A stretch of 64,000 nt of DNA from an uncultured Alphaproteobacteria bacterium. GTDB lineage: Bacteria; Pseudomonadota; Alphaproteobacteria; Rhizobiales; Beijerinckiaceae. The stretch lies in assembly GCA_937988775.1 (NCBI GenBank), contig CALKHP010000058.1:1-64000 (forward strand), in the 5' to 3' direction. Made by a program: the position numbers and the translations under genes. This document shows positions 54,265-62,912 of the stretch, one piece after another; position 1 is the first letter of the stretch, and every line of letters starts with the position of its first letter. Below the pieces are notes generated by a model that was not told the DNA's origin, did no database searches, and saw only the letters and a list, made by a program, of their open reading frames with translations.

Positions 54265-56025
54265 TTGCTCCAAGGACGCCTCAACGCACCCAAGCAACAT
54301 CGGCACCGCCGCATCTGGCGCGCGGCGGCTTTCACCGCTCTTGTAACGCTGCTCAGCGTCGCCGGTTCCCGCCATGGCCAGGATGCCGTCGCCAATGGCG
54401 ATACGCGCACGCTCAACCTCGTGCATGCCCACACCAAGGAAAGCGCGCAGATCACCTTCATGCGCAACGGCGTCTATGACAGCGAAGCGTTGCAGAAGCT
54501 GAACTGGATCCTGCGCGACTGGCGCAGGGACGAGCCGATCAACATGGACCCGCATCTGTTCGATCTGGTCTGGGCCGTCTATCGCGAGACCGGCTCGCGC
54601 GCGCCGATCACCATTATGTCGGGCTACCGTTCGCCGGGCACCAACGCCATGCTGCGCCGCCGCTCGCGCGCCGTCGCCAAGCACAGCCAGCACATGGCCG
54701 GCCGGGCGATGGACGTGCATTTCAGCGATGTGCCGATGTCGAAGGTGCGCGAGATCGGGCTGAGGCTGCAACGCGGCGGCGTCGGCTATTATCCGACCGC
54801 GCACTCGCCTTTCGTCCATCTCGATACCGGCACCGTGCGCCATTGGCCACGCGTCTCGCGCGCCTATCTTGAGCGCCTGTTCCCGGACGGCAAGACAGTC
54901 CATATCCCGAGCGACGGCCGCCCTCTGGCGCATTATGCCGAGGCGGAAGCGGAGATTGCGGCGCGCGGCGGCTCGGCAATTGCGCTCGCCGAGGTCAACA
55001 CCCCGCGCGGCAAGAGCTTCTGGGCCTCGCTGTTCGGCGGCGAGGATGATGAGGAAGAGGCAGCGCCGCGCAGCCGTGGCGGCCGCCGTGGCCAGGTCGT
55101 GGTCGCCGCCGCCGACCCGCAGCCCTCGGGCGACAATTCCAGCGCCCTGAGCTTCATCCTGCAATCCTCGGGCAATGCGGCCCAGCCCGCCGCCCAACCC
55201 GCTGCTCCTGTGGCGCGCAGCGCGCCGCCTCCTGCTGCTCAAACCCCCGCCCCGGCCGAACCGGCGGCGGCAGCCGTCGCGGCCGCGATCGGCCCGACCG
55301 GCCAGCCGTTGGAGCTTGAGCCGCCCGCGTCGCGGCCGGCCGACGGCCTGCCGATTCCGCTGCCCCCCACCAAGCCGGTTCTGGTGGCCTCGCTTGAGCC
55401 GCAGGCCACGACCGACCAGGGCTTCATGCTCGCCAATATTCCGCTCCCGCCGGCGCGCGCGGCCGGCGATGCGCCCGAGGCGTCAGCGGATATGTCGACC
55501 GAGGTGGCGTCGTTGAGCGCCATACCGCTGCCGCCGCTCCTGCCGTCACGGAGCTTCGCCCTCGCATCGGCCGTGGACGCGCCGCCGGCGCTTCCCTCGG
55601 CGATTGTCGGAACCGGCCGGCCGCTGCCGGCCTCGGTCACCGCTTATGCCGCCGCCCCCGGCGTGCCGATGCCGCCCTCGGCCGGGCGCACGCGCATCAC
55701 GACCGCCCATGCGCCGGTCGTCGCCCAGATCGTGCCGGTGGCGACGGCGCGTGCCGTGGAACCGCCGGCGCTGCGCCCGACATTCAACGGCCATGACCCG
55801 GCCGCCTATGGCGTCAAGCTCGACCGTGAGGGCCTCGCCGCGCTGATGTCGCGCAGCAGCCTGAACGACGGCAAGCCGCTGCGCGCCCGCGCGCCGGCAC
55901 CTGCCGCCACGGTTGCCTCGGCCCGGCGCTTCGATATCGGCAGGGCGTCCCTGGGAACGTCCGGCCGCTTCAGCGGCCCGACGATCCGCCCGCTCGGCAG
56001 CAGGACTGCGCAAGCGGACGATTGA
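54265..56025 (+). CDS. DUF882 (YcbK/M15-like) peptidoglycan peptidase with a Pro/Ala-rich tail
   Basis: This periplasmic protein has a signal-anchor (AAAFTALVTLLSVAG), then the DUF882 domain with zinc-ligand motifs SQHMAGRAMDVHF and SPFVHLDTG, resembling M15 peptidases such as MepK/YcbK that cut peptidoglycan crosslinks. Some 350 residues of Ala/Pro-rich low complexity follow, containing repeated IPLPP units. The start is uncertain: TTG 54265 has GAAGG upstream (586 residues); TTG 54172 would add 31 residues. It lies downstream of the L,D-transpeptidase whose crosslinks it could trim. Confidence 0.82.
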   Translation: MLQGRLNAPKQHRHRRIWRAAAFTALVTLLSVAGSRHGQDAVANGDTRTLNLVHAHTKESAQITFMRNGVYDSEALQKLNWILRDWRRDEPINMDPHLFDLVWAVYRETGSRAPITIMSGYRSPGTNAMLRRRSRAVAKHSQHMAGRAMDVHFSDVPMSKVREIGLRLQRGGVGYYPTAHSPFVHLDTGTVRHWPRVSRAYLERLFPDGKTVHIPSDGRPLAHYAEAEAEIAARGGSAIALAEVNTPRGKSFWASLFGGEDDEEEAAPRSRGGRRGQVVVAAADPQPSGDNSSALSFILQSSGNAAQPAAQPAAPVARSAPPPAAQTPAPAEPAAAAVAAAIGPTGQPLELEPPASRPADGLPIPLPPTKPVLVASLEPQATTDQGFMLANIPLPPARAAGDAPEASADMSTEVASLSAIPLPPLLPSRSFALASAVDAPPALPSAIVGTGRPLPASVTAYAAAPGVPMPPSAGRTRITTAHAPVVAQIVPVATARAVEPPALRPTFNGHDPAAYGVKLDREGLAALMSRSSLNDGKPLRARAPAPAATVASARRFDIGRASLGTSGRFSGPTIRPLGSRTAQADD

Positions 56026-56040
56026 CCGGCCTCGGTCGCC

Positions 56041-56307
56041 TCAGACGATCATGCCGAGCGCCGACAAATACAGGTCGAGGATTTCCTCCTGCTCCTTGCG
56101 TTCGTCGACATCCTGCTTGCGCAGGCTGACGATGCGGCGCAGCACCTTGGCATCGAAACCGTTGGCCTTGGCCTCGGCGTAGACCTCCCTGATATCGTCC
56201 GCCAGGGCCTTCTTTTCCTCTTCCAGGCGCTCGATCCGCTCGACGATGGCCTTCAACTGGCCAACGGTCGCCTGGTTCATCTCGGCGCTGACATCCGAAT
56301 CCGACAT
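56041..56307 (-). CDS. gapR: GapR family DNA-binding protein (DUF2312)
   Basis: GapR is an alphaproteobacterial nucleoid protein that encircles overtwisted DNA and stimulates topoisomerases during replication; it is essential or near-essential in Caulobacter. It has 88 residues, with the diagnostic QLKAIVERIERLEEEKKALADDI-type coiled coil and VLRRIVSLRKQDVDERKEQEEIL. It is convergent with the DUF882 gene and downstream of DUF1244. Confidence 0.92.
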   Translation of the reverse strand: MSDSDVSAEMNQATVGQLKAIVERIERLEEEKKALADDIREVYAEAKANGFDAKVLRRIVSLRKQDVDERKEQEEILDLYLSALGMIV

Positions 56308-56415
56308 CCACGAAACTCCTTTTGCTGATCCTGCTGTGCGGTTTCATCCAGGCAGCGTCAAGGCGGCGAACCGCCAGATGCCACCGGCTTGCGTGTTTTT
56401 CCCGGCTATCCTGCT

Positions 56416-56727
56416 TCAGTTCTTCCCTCGCGCGGCATTGGCCGCGAAGCGCTGCAACTGTTCGGGCGTCGGCTCAACCTGGAAGCGCTGCTTCCATTCG
56501 GCATAGGGCATGCCGTAGACCAGTTCGCGCGCCTCTTCCTTTTCGAGCGGCACGCGCTGCGCGTCGGCGGCGTCCTGAAGCCAGTTCGACAGGCAGTTGC
56601 GGCAGAAGCCGGCGAGATTCATCAGGTCGATATTCTGCACGTCGTGACGCTGCCTGAGATGGTCGACGAGGCGCCGGAACGCCGCCGCCTCCAGATCGCG
56701 CATCGTGGATGGATCGTCGATCGCCAT
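56416..56727 (-). CDS. DUF1244 protein
   Basis: This is a 103-residue DUF1244 protein with the conserved FRRLVDHLRQRHDVQNIDLMNLAGFCRNC part and two Cys (FCRNC), then LVYGMPYAEWKQRFQ. The function is unknown; the Cys pair could bind metal. It is on the same strand as gapR, 108 bases upstream, and divergent from the glycerate kinase. Confidence 0.88.
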   Translation of the reverse strand: MAIDDPSTMRDLEAAAFRRLVDHLRQRHDVQNIDLMNLAGFCRNCLSNWLQDAADAQRVPLEKEEARELVYGMPYAEWKQRFQVEPTPEQLQRFAANAARGKN

Positions 56728-56861
56728 CGTCTTGCTCCTTCATCGCCCGCCATCGAAATCGTCACCGCGCCGGGCGGTTTCAAGTGACTTCGCCGCGCGC
56801 CTGCCATAGGACTTGTCGGGTTCCCGCAGCTTTCGTTTTTGCAAGACATGACTTCGTCGCC

Positions 56862-58178
56862 ATGCCCCTGACCGTCCAGAACGCCCCAGCCTCGATCGCC
56901 GCGCGCCGCGCATTTCTGCAAGCGCTGTACGACACCGCCGTTCGTGCTGTCCACCCGCGCCTGACCCTGCCGGCCCTGCTGCCGCCGCCTCCGGCCGGGC
57001 GCGTGCTGATCCTGGCCTGCGGCAAGGCCGCCGGCAGCATGACGGAAGCGGCCGAGCGCCATTATCGCGAACAATACGGCCTCGGTCCCGACCGCCTGCA
57101 CGGGCTCGCCGTGGCGCGCCACGGCTATGAAGGCCATACCAGCCTGATCGAGGTGGTCGGCGCCGGCCATCCCGTGCCCGACCAGGCCGGCATCGCCGCC
57201 ACGGAGCGCACGCTGGCGCTCGCGGCCAGCGCCACGGCCGACGATCTCGCCGTGGTGCTGATTTCGGGTGGCGGCTCCGCCAACTGGATCGCCCCGGCCG
57301 GGCAGCTCGACCTGGCCGGGAAACAGGCCGTGACGCGGGCGCTGCTGAAATCGGGCGCCGATATCGGCGAGATCAACACGGTGCGCAAGCACCTCTCGCG
57401 CATCAAGGGCGGCCGGCTCGCGGCGCTGCTCGCGCCGGCCCGCATCGCCTCCTTCGCGATTTCCGACGTGCCGGGCGACGACCCCTCGACCATCGCCTCC
57501 GGCCCGACCGTGCCCGACGCCACCACGCTCGCCGATGCGCGCGCCGTGCTCGCCAAATACGGCGTGCCGCTCGCCGGCGAGATCGGCCGCCTGCTCGCCG
57601 ACCCCGGCAACGAAAGCCCGAAACCGGGCGATGCCGCCTTCGCCGCCAGCGATTTCACCATCGTCAGCCGCCCGGCCGATGCCATCGCCGCCGTCGAGCG
57701 CCAGGTCGGCGCGGCCGGCTACGCGCTCGTCTCGCTTGGCGCCGACATTGTCGGCGAGGCGCGCGAGGTCGCAGCCGCCCATGCCGCGCAGGCGCTTGCC
57801 CTCCGGCAGCAGGGCAAGCGCGCCGTGCTGCTCTCGGGCGGCGAGTTGACCGTGACGATCCGGGGCGAGGGCAATGGCGGCCCGAACCAGGAATATGCCC
57901 TGGCGCTCGCCATCGCGCTCGCCGGCGCACCCGGCATCTCGGCGCTCGCCGGCGATACCGACGGCACCGATGGCGGCCACGGCCTGCCGAGCGACCCGGC
58001 CGGCGCGCTCATCGATGAAACCACGCTGGCGCGCGCCGCCACCGCCGGAGTTTCGCCACAGCTTTGCCTGAAGAACAACGACTCGACCGCGTTCTTCGCC
58101 GAGCTTGGCGACCTCCTGCAACCTGGACCGACATTGACCAACGCCAATGATCTCCGCGCCATCGTGATCGAGCCCTGA
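56862..58178 (+). CDS. ttuD: Glycerate 2-kinase (MOFRL family)
   Basis: This is a 438-residue glycerate kinase (GckA/TtuD class) forming 2-phosphoglycerate. VLILACGKAAGSM, VISGGGSANW (glycine-rich loop) and the C-terminal MOFRL domain with GEGNGGPNQEYALALAIAL and LAGDTDGTDG are diagnostic. ATG 56862 (MPLTVQN) was chosen from family length. It overlaps DUF1036 by one base and is two genes upstream of pyk, which would take its product (via enolase) on to pyruvate. Confidence 0.92.
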   Translation: MPLTVQNAPASIAARRAFLQALYDTAVRAVHPRLTLPALLPPPPAGRVLILACGKAAGSMTEAAERHYREQYGLGPDRLHGLAVARHGYEGHTSLIEVVGAGHPVPDQAGIAATERTLALAASATADDLAVVLISGGGSANWIAPAGQLDLAGKQAVTRALLKSGADIGEINTVRKHLSRIKGGRLAALLAPARIASFAISDVPGDDPSTIASGPTVPDATTLADARAVLAKYGVPLAGEIGRLLADPGNESPKPGDAAFAASDFTIVSRPADAIAAVERQVGAAGYALVSLGADIVGEAREVAAAHAAQALALRQQGKRAVLLSGGELTVTIRGEGNGGPNQEYALALAIALAGAPGISALAGDTDGTDGGHGLPSDPAGALIDETTLARAATAGVSPQLCLKNNDSTAFFAELGDLLQPGPTLTNANDLRAIVIEP

Positions 58179-58636
58179 TGCGGCGGGCGTCGTGGTCAGG
58201 TCTCGCCCTGCGCGCCATCGTGCCGCTCGGGCTTGTTCTCGCCGTTTTCGTGCTCGGCGCGCCGCCCGCGCGCGCCGATTTCCGCGTCTGCAACAATACG
58301 GCGGCCCGCATCGGGCTCGCCATCGGCTATAATGACGGCCGGGGCTGGGTCACGGAGGGCTGGTTCAACCTGAAGCCGAATCGCTGCGATGCCGTGTTGA
58401 AGGGCGACCTTGGCGCCAGTTTTTACTATGTCTACGCGGTCAATTACGACCACGGCGGGGAATGGGGGGGGAAATCCTACATGTGCACGCGCGAACGCGA
58501 ATTCACCATCCGTGGCAGCGGCAACTGCCTGGCGCGCGGCTATGACCGCACCGGATTTTTCGAGATCAATACCGGCCGCCAGCATAACTGGACCGTCGAG
58601 ATCAACGAGAACGGCCAGACAACGGGGACACGGTGA
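58178..58636 (+). CDS. DUF1036 secreted protein
   Basis: This is a 152-residue protein with a signal peptide (LGLVLAVFVLGAPPARA, cleavage near residue 33) and a DUF1036 domain starting DFRVCNNTAARIGLAIGYND. Four Cys (VCNN, NRC, YMC, NC) may form disulfides. The function is unknown. Both ends overlap neighbours as TGATG, so it is translationally coupled between glycerate kinase and pyk, a conserved alphaproteobacterial linkage. Confidence 0.9.
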   Translation: MRRASWSGLALRAIVPLGLVLAVFVLGAPPARADFRVCNNTAARIGLAIGYNDGRGWVTEGWFNLKPNRCDAVLKGDLGASFYYVYAVNYDHGGEWGGKSYMCTREREFTIRGSGNCLARGYDRTGFFEINTGRQHNWTVEINENGQTTGTR

Positions 58637-60051
58637 TGCGGCGGCTGCGCAGGACCCGGATCATCGCCACCCTCGGCCCCGCCTCGCAGGATGACGAGAC
58701 CGTCGCCCGGCTGTTCGAGGCCGGCGCCGATGTGTTTCGCGTCAACATGAGCCATTCGACGCACGACATGCTGCGCGAACGCATCACCCAGATTCGCCGG
58801 CTCGAGAACAGGTTCAAGCGGCCGATCGGCATCCTCGCCGATTTGCAGGGGCCGAAGCTGCGCGTCGGCACCTTTGCCGAGGGCGCGGTCATGCTGGAGA
58901 AAGGCGCGCATTTCACCTTCGACAGCGATGAGACGCCGGGCACCGTCGCGCGCGTCTACCTGCCGCATCCCGAAATCCTGCGGCCGCTCGAGGTCGGCCA
59001 CCAGGTGCTGCTCGACGACGGCAAGATCCGCCTGCGCGTGGTGTCCGAAACCGCGACCAGCGCCGAAACCGTGGTCGAGGTCGGCGGCAAGCTGTCGAAC
59101 CGCAAGGGCGTCAGCCTGCCCGACACCATCATTCCGGTCTCGGCCATGACCGAGAAGGACCGCTCCGATCTCGATGCCGCGCTCAATGCCGGCGTCGACT
59201 GGATCGCGCTCTCCTTCGTGCAGCGCCCCGACGATGTCGCCGAGGTCAAGAAGGTGGCGCGCGGCCGTGCGCTGGTCATGGCGAAGCTCGAGAAGCCGCA
59301 AGCCATCGAACGGCTCGACGAGATCATGGAAGCCTCCGACGCGCTGATGGTGGCGCGCGGCGACCTCGGCGTCGAGATGCCGCTCGAGAAGGTGCCGGGC
59401 ATCCAGAAGCGCATCACGCGGCTTGCCCGCCGCCTCGGCAAGCCGGTCGTCGTGGCGACGCAGATGCTGGAAAGCATGATCACCAGTCCGGTGCCGACCC
59501 GCGCCGAGGTCTCCGACGTCTCGACGGCGATCTTCGAGGGCGCCGACGCCATCATGCTCTCGGCCGAGAGCGCCGCCGGGCAATATCCGATCGAGGCGGT
59601 GACGATGATGAACCGCATCGCCGAGGAGGTCGAAACCGACGTCAACTACCAGCCGGTGCTCGCCGGCCAGCGCGCCTCGCCCGAATCGACCGGCGCCGAC
59701 GCGATCGCCGCCGCCGCGCGGCAGATCGCCGAGACCATCGACACGCACGCCATCGTCGCCTGGACCTCCTCCGGCGCAACGGCGCTGCGCATCGCGCGCG
59801 AGCGGCCGCGCACGCCGATCATCGTGCTGACCCCGGCCATCGAGACGGCACGGCGCATGGCGCTGGTGTGGGGCACGCATGCCATCGTCGAGAGCGATCC
59901 GCGCAACAGCGGCGACATGGTCAACCGCGCCAGCCGCGCCGTCCAGCACGAGGACTTCGCCACCGTCGGCGACCGTATCATCGTCGTCGCCGGCGTGCCG
60001 TTCGGGACGCCCGGCGCCACCAACATGATCCGCATCGCTTATGTGAGCTGA
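58636..60051 (+). CDS. pyk: Pyruvate kinase
   Basis: Pyruvate kinase makes pyruvate and ATP from phosphoenolpyruvate. TRIIATLGPASQDDETVARLFEAGADVFRVNMSH is the N-terminal signature region; VMAKLEKPQAIERLDEI and LMVARGDLGVEMPLEKV hold Lys/Glu/Asp active-site residues, and MLSAESAAGQYP the cation site. The start is ATG 58636 (TGATG overlap) or GTG 58633. It has 471 residues. Confidence 0.97.
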   Translation: MRRLRRTRIIATLGPASQDDETVARLFEAGADVFRVNMSHSTHDMLRERITQIRRLENRFKRPIGILADLQGPKLRVGTFAEGAVMLEKGAHFTFDSDETPGTVARVYLPHPEILRPLEVGHQVLLDDGKIRLRVVSETATSAETVVEVGGKLSNRKGVSLPDTIIPVSAMTEKDRSDLDAALNAGVDWIALSFVQRPDDVAEVKKVARGRALVMAKLEKPQAIERLDEIMEASDALMVARGDLGVEMPLEKVPGIQKRITRLARRLGKPVVVATQMLESMITSPVPTRAEVSDVSTAIFEGADAIMLSAESAAGQYPIEAVTMMNRIAEEVETDVNYQPVLAGQRASPESTGADAIAAAARQIAETIDTHAIVAWTSSGATALRIARERPRTPIIVLTPAIETARRMALVWGTHAIVESDPRNSGDMVNRASRAVQHEDFATVGDRIIVVAGVPFGTPGATNMIRIAYVS

Positions 60052-60064
60052 GGGCAGGATCATT

Positions 60065-60176
60065 CCCTTCTCCCGCGAGCGGGAGAAGGTCCCGGCAGGG
60101 GGATGAGGGCGAGGGCCACCGACTTACCCCTCATCCGTCTGCTGCGCAGACACCTTCTCCCGCACGCGGGAGAAGG
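60065..60176. repeat. Composite palindromic intergenic repeat, copy 2
   Basis: The same three-palindrome layout as 18614-18715: CCCTTCTCCCGC...GCGGGAGAAGG, GTCTGCTGCGCAGAC, and CCTTCTCCCGC...GCGGGAGAAGG, with GGGGATGAGGG and CCCTCATCC between. It starts 14 bases after pyk and lies between convergent genes. Confidence 0.82.
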
Positions 60177-60203
60177 ATTTCTCCGAACCTGATCATACAA
60201 GCC

Positions 60204-60785
60204 TCAGATCGGCGTGCCGTCGAGGTCCTTGCGCAGTTTCTCCGCCGCCTGTTTGGCGCTGTCGAGTTGCGGATTGATCGCCAATGCGCGTTCGAACGCG
60301 TCCAGCGCGCGCTTCTTGTTGTCGATTTTCAGCATGATCGTGCCGAGCCCGACCCAGGCGGCGTACTGGCGCGGCTCGTCGCGCAGCACCAGCGCGAGAT
60401 CGCGCATCGAGGCATCGAGATCGCCGCGCATGAAGTTCAGCGTCGCCCGGCGGTTGCGCGCCTCGGCCCAGCCCGGCTGCAGCGCCAGGATCGAATCGAG
60501 CAGGTCGAGCGCGACATCCTGCTGGCCGGCGGCGACCGCGATGGTGACGCGCTGCAGCAGCAGGTCGGCGGTATCGCTGCCCGAGCGCGACCAGAGGCGC
60601 TCGATCTCGGCGCCAAGCGACTGCGCTTCCGCTTCATCCTTGGCGGCTTTGAGCTGGGTGAAAAGCTGGTTGAGCCGGGATTCAGGGCCCGTTTGAACCG
60701 ACGCATCCGGCGCGCCCTGTTCGGCATGGCCGGCGACAGGCGCGAGGAGCAGCAGCAGCGAAACGGCACAGGCACGAAACACCAT
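60204..60785 (-). CDS. Periplasmic TPR protein
   Basis: This 193-residue protein has a signal peptide (AVSLLLLLAPVAGHA, cleavage near residue 21) and two to three TPRs (AGQQDVALDLLDSILALQPGWAEA, KKRALDAFERALAINPQL). It is annotated only as tetratricopeptide-repeat protein. No partner is evident from the context. Confidence 0.85.
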   Translation of the reverse strand: MVFRACAVSLLLLLAPVAGHAEQGAPDASVQTGPESRLNQLFTQLKAAKDEAEAQSLGAEIERLWSRSGSDTADLLLQRVTIAVAAGQQDVALDLLDSILALQPGWAEARNRRATLNFMRGDLDASMRDLALVLRDEPRQYAAWVGLGTIMLKIDNKKRALDAFERALAINPQLDSAKQAAEKLRKDLDGTPI

Positions 60786-60858
60786 ACCGTTCAGGGTATG
60801 ACGTCGTGCCCGGATGTCAAAACGACAAATCGTGATCGTTGACGGCGGAATACCGGGC

Positions 60859-60984
60859 TCAGCCCTGGCGCGCCTTGAAGCGCTTCTGCGTCTTGTTGAT
60901 GATATAGACGCGGCCCTTGCGGCGGACCAACTGGTTGTCGCGATGCCGCTTAAGCAGCGACTTGAGCGAGTTACGGATCTTCAT
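60859..60984 (-). CDS. rpmJ: 50S ribosomal protein bL36 (cysteine-free, type B)
   Basis: A 41-residue frame reads MKIRNSLKSLLKRHRDNQ, then LVRRKGRVYIINKTQKRFKA, ending RQG. It is the type-B bL36 (YkgO) lacking the zinc-binding Cys/His set. It is short, very basic and matches the family over its full length. Together with cysteine-free bL31 in this window it suggests a zinc-sparing ribosome. Confidence 0.94.
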   Translation of the reverse strand: MKIRNSLKSLLKRHRDNQLVRRKGRVYIINKTQKRFKARQG

Positions 60985-61035
60985 GGCACGGCCCTACAAA
61001 GCAAACTGGCGAGCATTTTGCCCGCCAAGGGATGT

Positions 61036-61067
61036 CGTCAATCACTGACGTTTCGTCGAAAACGACG
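61036..61067. repeat. Two adjacent hairpins upstream of rpmJ
   Basis: CGTCA-ATCAC-TGACG (61036-61050) and CGTCG-AAAA-CGACG (61054-61067) lie in the gap between the thiolase and bL36 genes, 52-83 bases before the rpmJ start. They could terminate the thiolase message or sit in the rpmJ leader. Confidence 0.45.
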
Positions 61068-61148
61068 TGCGGCCACGAGAGCAGCCGGAATTCGAGCCGG
61101 TTCTATGCCCGATGGGTCTCGAAATATCAAGCCCCAAACCGCCACTCT

Positions 61149-62357
61149 TCAGTGCACGCGCTCGATGGCGAGTGCCACGCCCTGGCCGACGCCGACGCAC
61201 ATCGTCGCGATGCCGTAGCGCCCGCCGCTCGCCGCGAGCTGATGCACCAGCGTCATGGCGATGCGCGCGCCCGACATGCCGAGCGGATGGCCGAGCGCGA
61301 TGGCGCCGCCATTGGCGTTGACATGCTCGCTGTCGTCGGCGAGGCCGAGCGCCCGCATCGTCGCCAGCGCCTGGCTGGCAAAGGCTTCGTTCAGTTCGAT
61401 GGCGTCGATGGCGCCGATCGTCAGGCCGGTGCGCTCGAGAAGCTTGCGCACCGCCGGGATCGGCCCGATGCCCATCACGCGCGGTGCGACGCCGGCCGAC
61501 GCCATGCCAAGCACGCGGGCTCGCGGCGTCAGGCCGTGTTTCTCCGCCGCCTCGGGCGAAGCCAGCACCAGCGCCGCCGCGCCGTCATTGATGCCGGACG
61601 CGTTGCCGGCCGTCACCGTGCCGTCGCCGCGCACGATCGGTCGCAGCTTGGCAAGCGCCTCCAGCGTCGTGTCCGGACGCGGGTGCTCGTCATGCTCCAC
61701 GCTCACGGTGCCGGCCTTGCCCGCCGGCACCGCAACCGGCACGATCTCGTCCGCGAAGAAGCCGTTGGCGATCGCCCGGCCCGCGCGCTGCTGCGAGCGC
61801 AGCGCGAAGGCGTCCTGGTCGGCGCGCGAAATCTGGTGCTCCTCGGCGACGTTCTCGCCGGTCTCGGGCATGGCATCGATGCCATATTGCGCCTTCAGCG
61901 CCGGATTGACGAAACGCCAGCCGATGGTGGTGTCGAATATCTCGGCCTTGCGCTGAAAGGCGCTCTCGGCCTTGCCCATCACCAAGGGCGCGCGCGTCAT
62001 GCTCTCGACACCGCCGGCGATCGCCAGCGCGATATCGCCGGATTTGATGGCGCGCGCCGCGCTGCCGACGGCATCGAGCCCGGACGCGCACAGCCGGTTC
62101 AGCGTCACGCCCGGCGTCGTCTCCGGCAGGCCGGCCAGCAGCGCCGCCATGCGCGCCACGTTGCGGTTATCCTCGCCCGCCTGGTTGGCACAGCCGAGGA
62201 AGACATCCTCGACCGCGCCGGCCAGCGCCGGGTGGCGCGCAAGCAGCGCCCTGATCGGCGCCGCCGCGAGATCGTCGGTGCGCAACCGCGCCAACGCGCC
62301 GCCAAACCGGCCGATCGGCGTGCGCACCGCATCGCAAATGAAGACCTCGTCGCTCAT
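61149..62357 (-). CDS. pcaF: Thiolase, 3-oxoadipyl-CoA thiolase-like (PcaF)
   Basis: This 402-residue thiolase starts MSDEVFICDAVRTPIGRFGG, with the nucleophile Cys in NRLCASGLDAVG, the catalytic His in GGAIALGHPLGMSGAR and the second Cys in TMCVGVGQGVALAIE. Long matching stretches to PcaF (IFDTTIGWRFVNP, GCANQAGEDNRNVARM) support the beta-ketoadipate end reaction giving succinyl-CoA and acetyl-CoA. No other pca genes are nearby, so a general acyl-CoA role is possible. Confidence 0.88.
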   Translation of the reverse strand: MSDEVFICDAVRTPIGRFGGALARLRTDDLAAAPIRALLARHPALAGAVEDVFLGCANQAGEDNRNVARMAALLAGLPETTPGVTLNRLCASGLDAVGSAARAIKSGDIALAIAGGVESMTRAPLVMGKAESAFQRKAEIFDTTIGWRFVNPALKAQYGIDAMPETGENVAEEHQISRADQDAFALRSQQRAGRAIANGFFADEIVPVAVPAGKAGTVSVEHDEHPRPDTTLEALAKLRPIVRGDGTVTAGNASGINDGAAALVLASPEAAEKHGLTPRARVLGMASAGVAPRVMGIGPIPAVRKLLERTGLTIGAIDAIELNEAFASQALATMRALGLADDSEHVNANGGAIALGHPLGMSGARIAMTLVHQLAASGGRYGIATMCVGVGQGVALAIERVH

Positions 62358-62521
62358 CCCGCTCTCCGAACCCGGGCGGCCAGTTCCGGCCGCCAAATCG
62401 CAATCATGCGGCCATCTCTAGCGCGCTTCGATACGCCCGTCACGGCTCTTGGCGAGGCTTGTCCGCGCCCGGGAGGGAACAGTGCCCACCGGCAGCGGTT
62501 TCTGTTTCAGGAGGCTCTGAA

Positions 62522-62767
62522 ATGACCAAAGCCAACAGCTTAGCGGAACGCAAGACCTTGCCGGGGACCGCGCAAAAGCCGATGCCGCCCCCGCCGGCGC
62601 CGGACCAGGAGCCCGAACCGGAACGGGAGGTGCCACCCAACGCGCCGCCGCAGGAGATTCCGACCCCGCCGCCGCAGGAATTGCCGGAGCCAGAACTCCC
62701 GACGCCACCGCCCGTCCCGCCCGGCTTTCCGGTGCCGCCGGAGCCACCGCCCGCGCCGAATGCCTGA
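62522..62767 (+). CDS. Small proline-rich protein
   Basis: An 81-residue frame with a perfect AGGAGG site 7 bases before its ATG. It begins MTKANSLAERKTLPGTAQKP and then is almost entirely Pro, Glu and Ala, with several PPP runs; 32 of 81 residues are Pro. No domain is recognised. EF-P would be needed for its translation. Overlapping minus-strand frames rich in Gly exist but lack such a start. Probably expressed, function unknown. Confidence 0.6.
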   Translation: MTKANSLAERKTLPGTAQKPMPPPPAPDQEPEPEREVPPNAPPQEIPTPPPQELPEPELPTPPPVPPGFPVPPEPPPAPNA

Positions 62768-62837
62768 GCGAGGCCGCGCCGAACCAGGGCATCGCCTGCG
62801 AAGCCGGAGAATAGTTTAGCAATGTCGAGGGTGAAGA

Positions 62838-62912
62838 TGGTGGGCGCTAGAGGGATCGAACCTCTGACCCCTTCCATGTCAAGGAAGTGCTCTCCCGCTG
62901 AGCTAAGCCATC
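62838..62912 (-). pseudogene. tRNA-Val(GAC)-like sequence with a disrupted acceptor stem
   Basis: The D arm (GCTC/GAGC), the anticodon arm (CTTCC-TTGACAT-GGAAG, anticodon GAC), the T arm (AGAGG-TTCGATC-CCTCT) and an encoded CCA are all good. The 3' acceptor strand AGCGCCC expects GGGCGCT at the 5' end, but the sequence is GATGGCT, so pairs 2-71, 3-70 and 4-69 fail. This is probably a remnant formed by integration of an element; a functional gene is unlikely, though automated tools may still call it a tRNA. Confidence 0.7.

Noticed and set aside
62440..62877. Minus-strand Gly-rich frame overlapping the small proline-rich gene and the tRNA-like sequence
   Set aside because: It is complementary to the proline-rich frame (Gly mirrors Pro codons), begins inside the tRNA-like sequence and has no ribosome binding site.
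62838..62912. Calling this a normal functional tRNA-Val gene
   Set aside because: Three central acceptor pairs cannot form, which should block processing and charging; reported as a remnant instead.
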